Source: Hydrogenophaga sp. BPS33 (lineage in GTDB: Bacteria; Pseudomonadota; Gammaproteobacteria; Burkholderiales; Burkholderiaceae_C). Taken from it: a stretch of 64,000 bases of DNA. Of the stretch, positions 60,183 to 64,000 are shown piece after piece; position 1 is the stretch's first letter; each line of letters starts with the position of its first letter. Location of the stretch: positions 5,146,001 through 5,210,000 of the forward strand of contig NZ_CP044549.1 in assembly GCF_009859475.1 (NCBI RefSeq), in the 5' to 3' direction. Position numbers and translations under genes: made by a program. Under the pieces are notes generated by a model, which had not been told where the DNA came from, did not search any database, and saw nothing but the letters and a program-made list of their open reading frames with translations.

Positions 60183-62435
60183 CTACGCGATCTTGAATCG
60201 GGCCACCGACTGACGGAGCTCCTCGGCCATGGCGGAAAGCTCCCGCACCTGCTGGGCAGTCGACCGCGTACCTTCGCCGGTCTGCTCGGTCACCGCAAAA
60301 ATGTGCTGGATGTTGCCCGCCACCTCGTTGGCCGAATCGGCCTCGCGCGAAGCGGCACTGGAAATCTGTTCGATCAGCTCGGCCAGTCGGCGCGACACAC
60401 GGTCGATCTCCGACAGCGCCGTACCGGCGTTGTCCGACAGCTTGGCCCCCTCGACCACACCCTGCGTGGAGCGCTCCATGGCGGCCACCGCATCCTGCGT
60501 ATCGGTTTGAATGGCCTTCACGAGCGCCGAGATCTGCCGCGTGGCATCGGCGGAGCGTTCGGCCAGCCGCTGGACTTCTTCAGCCACCACCGAGAAGCCT
60601 CGACCGGCTTCACCTGCGGACGCCGCCTGGATGGCCGCGTTGAGTGCCAGCACGTTGGTCTGCTCGGTAATGTCGGAAATCAGCTCCGTGATTTCACCAA
60701 TTTCCTGAGACGATTCACCCAGCCGCTTGATGCGCTTGGACGTTTCCTGGATCTGGTCGCGAATGGCGTTCATACCGCCGATGGTGTCTTGCACCGCCTG
60801 CAGGCCCGACTCGGCGGCCTGCAGCGAGGCCCGCGCCACCGTGGCGGATTCCTGTGCTTGACCGGACACCTCGTTGATGCGCTGCGCCATGTCCAGCACC
60901 GATTGGCCGGTTTCGCGAATCTCGCGCAATTGCTCGGTGGATGCAGCCAGCAGTTCGGTGGACGTGTTTTCCACCGCCGACGTCGTCTGCGCCACACGCG
61001 TTGCCGTGGCCTGCACGTTGCCCACCAGCGAGCGCAACTCTTCCACCGTGTAGTTCACCGAGTCGGCGATGGCACCGGTGATGTCTTCCGTCACCGTCGC
61101 CTCCTGCGTCAGGTCGCCTTCGGCCACGGTCTGCAGTTCGTTCATCAGGCGAAGAATGGCGGCCTGGTTGGCGTCGTTGACGCGCTTGGCATCCTGCTCC
61201 TGGGCTTCGGCGTTGACGCGCTGGGACTCGGCGGTCCGTTGGCGCTGGCGGCTGTCTTGCAATTGCACATAGGCCAGGCCCGCAGCACACAGCAGGGCAA
61301 ATACCGCTGTCAGAAGGAGCGCCAGGAACTCACCGCCACCGAGTCCCGAACGCGACGACAGGCTGCTCTGCAGTTGCTCCAAGCCCAGCCGAAGCGGCTC
61401 GCTGTCCGAGATGATGGCGGATTGCGCCTCGCGCGCAGACACCAGGCCCTGCAGGTTGCCCAGAATCGCGCCCGCTTCGACCCGGGTGGCCTCGTACAGC
61501 TTGAGCAGGGCCTCCAGTCGGTCGCGGATCTGAGGGTCGCGTGCGGGAGCCAGGCGCAGTTCCTCGCTGCCCTTGAGCAAGCCTTCGGAAATTTCCTTGA
61601 ATGTGTTCAGGTCCCTGCCCAGCAGGAACACCGCTTCCGGGCTCACGCCTTCCATGGTCAGGAACTCATTGGCCGATTTGCCGATGCGCTGCGTCAACAT
61701 GACGAGCTGACCTGCAGCGGATACTTCGGTGGCCGGCGCGTTCTGCTGGAGCTTCAGCGAAGAAATGGTTTCCGCGACTTCGAGCAGATCGGACGACTGG
61801 CGGTTGATCGAGCGCAAGGCGTTGCCCACCTGGGTCAGGATGCTTTGCTGGGCCAACACCGCCGCAGCGCTGCGTTCGGCCAGTTCCACCTTGGGCATCA
61901 ACGCGTCCAGCTGGCCGGCGTAGTCGGCGCCCAGGGCGCTGAGCGACATCTCATCGTCGCCCTGCTGGAGGCCGCGCACGGTCCGGGCCATTACGTCCGA
62001 ACTCTCCTTGACCTCGGGAAAAGCCGCGGTGCTGCCTATCAGCGCCTGCGACACGCTCTTGGCCAAGCGTTGCGACTGCATCAGCGCCTGGCCACTGGCC
62101 GCCACCTGCTGACCGACCTTCTCGGTTTGGCTCAGCACAAAAAAGGTCACCGCGCCCAACACCACCAGGCCCGCGGCCAACAACACCGCCAAGGTGCGTT
62201 GGTGCTGATCTGCACGACGCCGCCCCAGCAGCGGCAGCGACACAAACCCGGCCTCCTCGACGCTGCCATCGTTGTCATCCTGCATCGGGGTGGCCATACC
62301 ACCGTCCGCGATCGCATGGGGCTGCAACCTTGCGGCGGCCAGTTCGGCCACGTCCTGGTCGGTTGCGTTGGAAAGATCGGGTTCGTCGCTGGCAGACTTC
62401 TTGAAGAGTCCCTGAAATCGATCAAGCATGGCCAT
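60183..62435 (-). CDS. pilJ: PilJ type IV pilus methyl-accepting chemotaxis protein
   Basis: 750 residues from the ATG at 62435 ([20 protein letters not shown]). A cytoplasmic N-terminal segment precedes the first membrane helix ([21 protein letters not shown], residue ~85-105). The periplasmic PilJ-type sensory region is helical. A second membrane helix near 370-390 ([21 protein letters not shown]) follows, then a HAMP-like linker. The cytoplasmic hairpin tip region contains [17 protein letters not shown] near residue 615. It is the receptor of the Pil-Chp pathway and lies between pilI and chpA. Confidence 0.92.
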   Translation of the reverse strand: MAMLDRFQGLFKKSASDEPDLSNATDQDVAELAAARLQPHAIADGGMATPMQDDNDGSVEEAGFVSLPLLGRRRADQHQRTLAVLLAAGLVVLGAVTFFVLSQTEKVGQQVAASGQALMQSQRLAKSVSQALIGSTAAFPEVKESSDVMARTVRGLQQGDDEMSLSALGADYAGQLDALMPKVELAERSAAAVLAQQSILTQVGNALRSINRQSSDLLEVAETISSLKLQQNAPATEVSAAGQLVMLTQRIGKSANEFLTMEGVSPEAVFLLGRDLNTFKEISEGLLKGSEELRLAPARDPQIRDRLEALLKLYEATRVEAGAILGNLQGLVSAREAQSAIISDSEPLRLGLEQLQSSLSSRSGLGGGEFLALLLTAVFALLCAAGLAYVQLQDSRQRQRTAESQRVNAEAQEQDAKRVNDANQAAILRLMNELQTVAEGDLTQEATVTEDITGAIADSVNYTVEELRSLVGNVQATATRVAQTTSAVENTSTELLAASTEQLREIRETGQSVLDMAQRINEVSGQAQESATVARASLQAAESGLQAVQDTIGGMNAIRDQIQETSKRIKRLGESSQEIGEITELISDITEQTNVLALNAAIQAASAGEAGRGFSVVAEEVQRLAERSADATRQISALVKAIQTDTQDAVAAMERSTQGVVEGAKLSDNAGTALSEIDRVSRRLAELIEQISSAASREADSANEVAGNIQHIFAVTEQTGEGTRSTAQQVRELSAMAEELRQSVARFKIA

Positions 62436-62513
62436 GTAATAACCTTCCAACTGAAAACAGAATGACAACAGAACGACAAGAGAGCGGGCCACAGGCGGCC
62501 CGCAGATCAACCG

Positions 62514-63047
62514 TCAAGCGGCAATGGCGAGGAACTCGGGTTCGACCACAAGCGCCTGCAAATCCAACTCTTGCCACACCTGGCCCTGCAGGTCGACCAG
62601 CGTGCGGGTGAAATAGGACGGTGCCCCGTCAGGATTGCTCCCCGCGGAGGCAAACATCGAAAGGTTGCGCAAGCCCAGCAGGCGATCGATCCAGATCACG
62701 GCATTGACGCTGAAGGCCGCGTGCAGGCTGACCAGGCGCGACTCGGAGGTGACCCGTTCGGCAGGCGGCGGGGTGGAGGCGGCAGATCCCACCAGACACG
62801 CGAGATCGATCACGCCGTACAGCCCCCCACGCAAACCGGCAACGCCTGCATACCAAGGCTTGGTATACGGCACGCGCTGCACCGCAGACCAGGGAAAGAT
62901 TTCACCCGACTGCACCAGCGGGAGAAGGTAGCGGCAACCATTGGCCTCTATCGCGAGCCAGGTCGCCGTGACGGCCTCGGTTTTAGCGGCCGTCAAGCGC
63001 TGCGCCAATCGTTCCTGGAGCTCCTTGAGTGATTGACGTTTTGCCAT
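62514..63047 (-). CDS. pilI: PilI CheW-like adaptor
   Basis: 177 residues, a single CheW-like domain. Features are WLAIEANGCRYLLPLVQSGEIF, VPYTKPWYAGVAGLRGGLYGVIDLACLVG and WIDRLLGLRNLSMF. It couples the PilJ receptor to the ChpA kinase. The pilJ start is 78 nt downstream, in the same orientation. Confidence 0.9.
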   Translation of the reverse strand: MAKRQSLKELQERLAQRLTAAKTEAVTATWLAIEANGCRYLLPLVQSGEIFPWSAVQRVPYTKPWYAGVAGLRGGLYGVIDLACLVGSAASTPPPAERVTSESRLVSLHAAFSVNAVIWIDRLLGLRNLSMFASAGSNPDGAPSYFTRTLVDLQGQVWQELDLQALVVEPEFLAIAA

Positions 63048-63076
63048 GCTCGGTGGATCCGCTTAATGGACGGCGG

Positions 63077-63442
63077 TTATCCCAGTGCCCGAATCTTCGA
63101 CAACAGCTCCTGGGCGTCCACGGGTTTGGTGACGTAGTCGCGGGCCCCTTGGCGCATCCCCCAAACGCGGTCGGTCTCCAGATTCTTGCTGGTGCACATG
63201 ATGATCGGGATGCTGGAGAACTGAGGGTCTTTCGTGATGGCCCGTGTGAGCTGAAAACCATTCTGGCCGGGCATCACGACATCCATGAGGATCAAGTCCG
63301 GCTTTTCCCCGGCAAGGCGACGAAAGGCCTCGTCCGCATTCTCTGCGGTGTCGACGATGTAGCCGTTTTTGCCCAAAAGATCGGACAAAACCATCAGCTC
63401 GGTTTTCGAGTCGTCAACGACGAGAATCTTTCGGATGGCCAT
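63077..63442 (-). CDS. pilH: PilH single-domain response regulator
   Basis: 121 residues from the ATG at 63442, which shares one base with the pilG stop (TGATG); a GTG one codon earlier is possible. Receiver domain: acidic pair DD10-11, phosphoacceptor Asp54 in LILMDVVMP, Thr/Ser in CTSK, and Lys in VTKPV. It is CheY-like with no output domain and acts on pilus retraction or as a phosphate sink in Pil-Chp signalling. Confidence 0.9.
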   Translation of the reverse strand: MAIRKILVVDDSKTELMVLSDLLGKNGYIVDTAENADEAFRRLAGEKPDLILMDVVMPGQNGFQLTRAITKDPQFSSIPIIMCTSKNLETDRVWGMRQGARDYVTKPVDAQELLSKIRALG

Positions 63443-63837
63443 CACACGGCTCCAGTTAGGTTGGCGCCAAACTGTTGCACGGCTTGCAGCAGCTGGTCTT
63501 TGGTGAAAGGTTTGGTGAGGTAGTCCTGCGAGCCCACCATGCGGCCACGCGCCTTGTCAAAAACGCCGTCCTTCGACGAGAGCATCACCACGGGAATATT
63601 GGCAAAGCGCGCATTGCGCTTGATGATCGCGCAGGTCTGGTAGCCATCGAGCCTTGGCATGAGGATGTCGCAGAACACCAGGTCGGGCTGGTAATCGTTG
63701 ATCTTCGCAAGCGCGTCGAACCCGTCGTCGGCCAGAAGCACTTCGTGCCCACCCTGCTTGAGAAAGATCTCGGCACTGCGGCGTATGGTGTTGCTGTCGT
63801 CGACCACCAGGACTTTGAGTGCAGGCGTTGTGCTCAC
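63442..63837 (-). CDS. pilG: PilG single-domain response regulator
   Basis: 131 residues from a GTG at 63837, with a GGAG site 12 nt upstream. Receiver domain with VVDDSNTIRR, phosphoacceptor Asp57 in LVFCDILMP, MLSSKD and the Lys of YLTKPFTK. It is phosphorylated by ChpA and promotes pilus extension. It is the first gene of the pilGHIJ-chpA operon; rubredoxin lies 104 nt upstream in the same orientation. Confidence 0.9.
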   Translation of the reverse strand: MSTTPALKVLVVDDSNTIRRSAEIFLKQGGHEVLLADDGFDALAKINDYQPDLVFCDILMPRLDGYQTCAIIKRNARFANIPVVMLSSKDGVFDKARGRMVGSQDYLTKPFTKDQLLQAVQQFGANLTGAV

Positions 63838-63941
63838 GATTCACTAACTCCAGAACGTTGACGGGCCAGGGGCAGCGAAAATGGGGAACAGGAAAAACGG
63901 GAGGCGGACTCGCAATGCGATCAGGCGCAATCCGAACGGAC

Positions 63942-64000
63942 TCAGATCTGCACCATCTCGAAGTCCTCCTTGCGAGCCCCGCATTCCGGACAGGTCCAGT
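63942..64000 (-). CDS. Rubredoxin (3' end only)
   Basis: The last 19 codons read WTCPECGARKEDFEMVQI and stop at 63942. CPECG with the Lys-Glu-Asp-Phe tail is the C-terminal iron-binding half of rubredoxin, a small one-iron electron carrier. The N-terminal Cys pair lies beyond the right edge. Rubredoxin next to pilG is the common beta/gammaproteobacterial order. Confidence 0.88.
   Translation of the reverse strand, partial: WTCPECGARKEDFEMVQI

Noticed and set aside
60303..62465. 720-codon plus-strand frame opposite pilJ
   Set aside because: Shadow of pilJ; low-complexity composition, no domain motifs.

Overview
The window is GC-rich chromosomal DNA from a betaproteobacterium. It is most likely a Burkholderiales member of the Comamonadaceae, with Hydrogenophaga-like organisms the best guess. 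The reasons are the rubredoxin-pilG-pilH-pilI-pilJ-chpA block, the yqgE-ruvX-pyrR-pyrB-(hisC)-pyrX-plsC operon, the tamA-tamB pair, DUF1841 and DUF2946 family genes, and hairpin-rich intergenic repeats. There are no phage genes, transposases, CRISPR arrays or rRNA. One tRNA gene, Arg(CCT), is present. Genes are dense and often overlap by 4 nt.

Layout. 1-5.5 kb: the 5' part of a ParA-type ATPase, a TRIC-type channel, a DUF1841 gene, a diheme c4-type cytochrome, and a MoxR ATPase / small membrane protein / acetyltransferase / VWA-protein operon. 5.5-13.3 kb: tamA-tamB (outer-membrane assembly), a small secreted Cys/His protein, and a DsbB/DsbA-like thiol pair. 13.3-15.3 kb: azoreductase divergent from a LysR regulator, then tRNA-Arg. 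15.4-30.8 kb: a Fur-type box, a YncE-like lipoprotein, then an 11-gene catechol siderophore locus. That locus holds an HmuTUV-type ABC importer, an esterase lipoprotein, an MFS exporter, isochorismate synthase, isochorismatase, DHB dehydrogenase, a DHB-activating ligase, a free-standing aryl carrier protein and an EntF-like C-A-T-TE NRPS. The adenylation pocket reads as serine-specific, so the predicted product is enterobactin-like (DHB-Ser)n. 30.8-41.3 kb: M20 amidohydrolase, DUF2271 protein, SpmA-SpmB-like fusion, VOC protein, TonB-C-like lipoprotein, a divergent FbpB/FbpC ferric-iron ABC pair without a binding protein, a repeat patch, a copper-type operon (DUF2946, PCu(A)C, PepSY) and a GST-like protein. 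41.3-47 kb: a PqqU/YncD-like TonB receptor overlapping the gene for a PQQ-dependent alcohol dehydrogenase, with a divergent GAF/Fis-type regulator. 47-52.7 kb: the pyr operon on the minus strand, containing a non-catalytic dihydroorotase homologue and an inserted hisC. 52.8-54.3 kb: DNA photolyase. 54.3-64 kb: the Pil-Chp chemosensory operon for type IV pili and the 3' end of rubredoxin.

How it fits together. Iron supply is the main theme (siderophore production, export, import and hydrolysis, plus FbpBC). The other themes are envelope biogenesis, periplasmic redox and copper handling, PQQ-dependent alcohol oxidation with probable cofactor uptake, pyrimidine synthesis and surface motility. 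Family names come from reading motifs by eye, with no database search.
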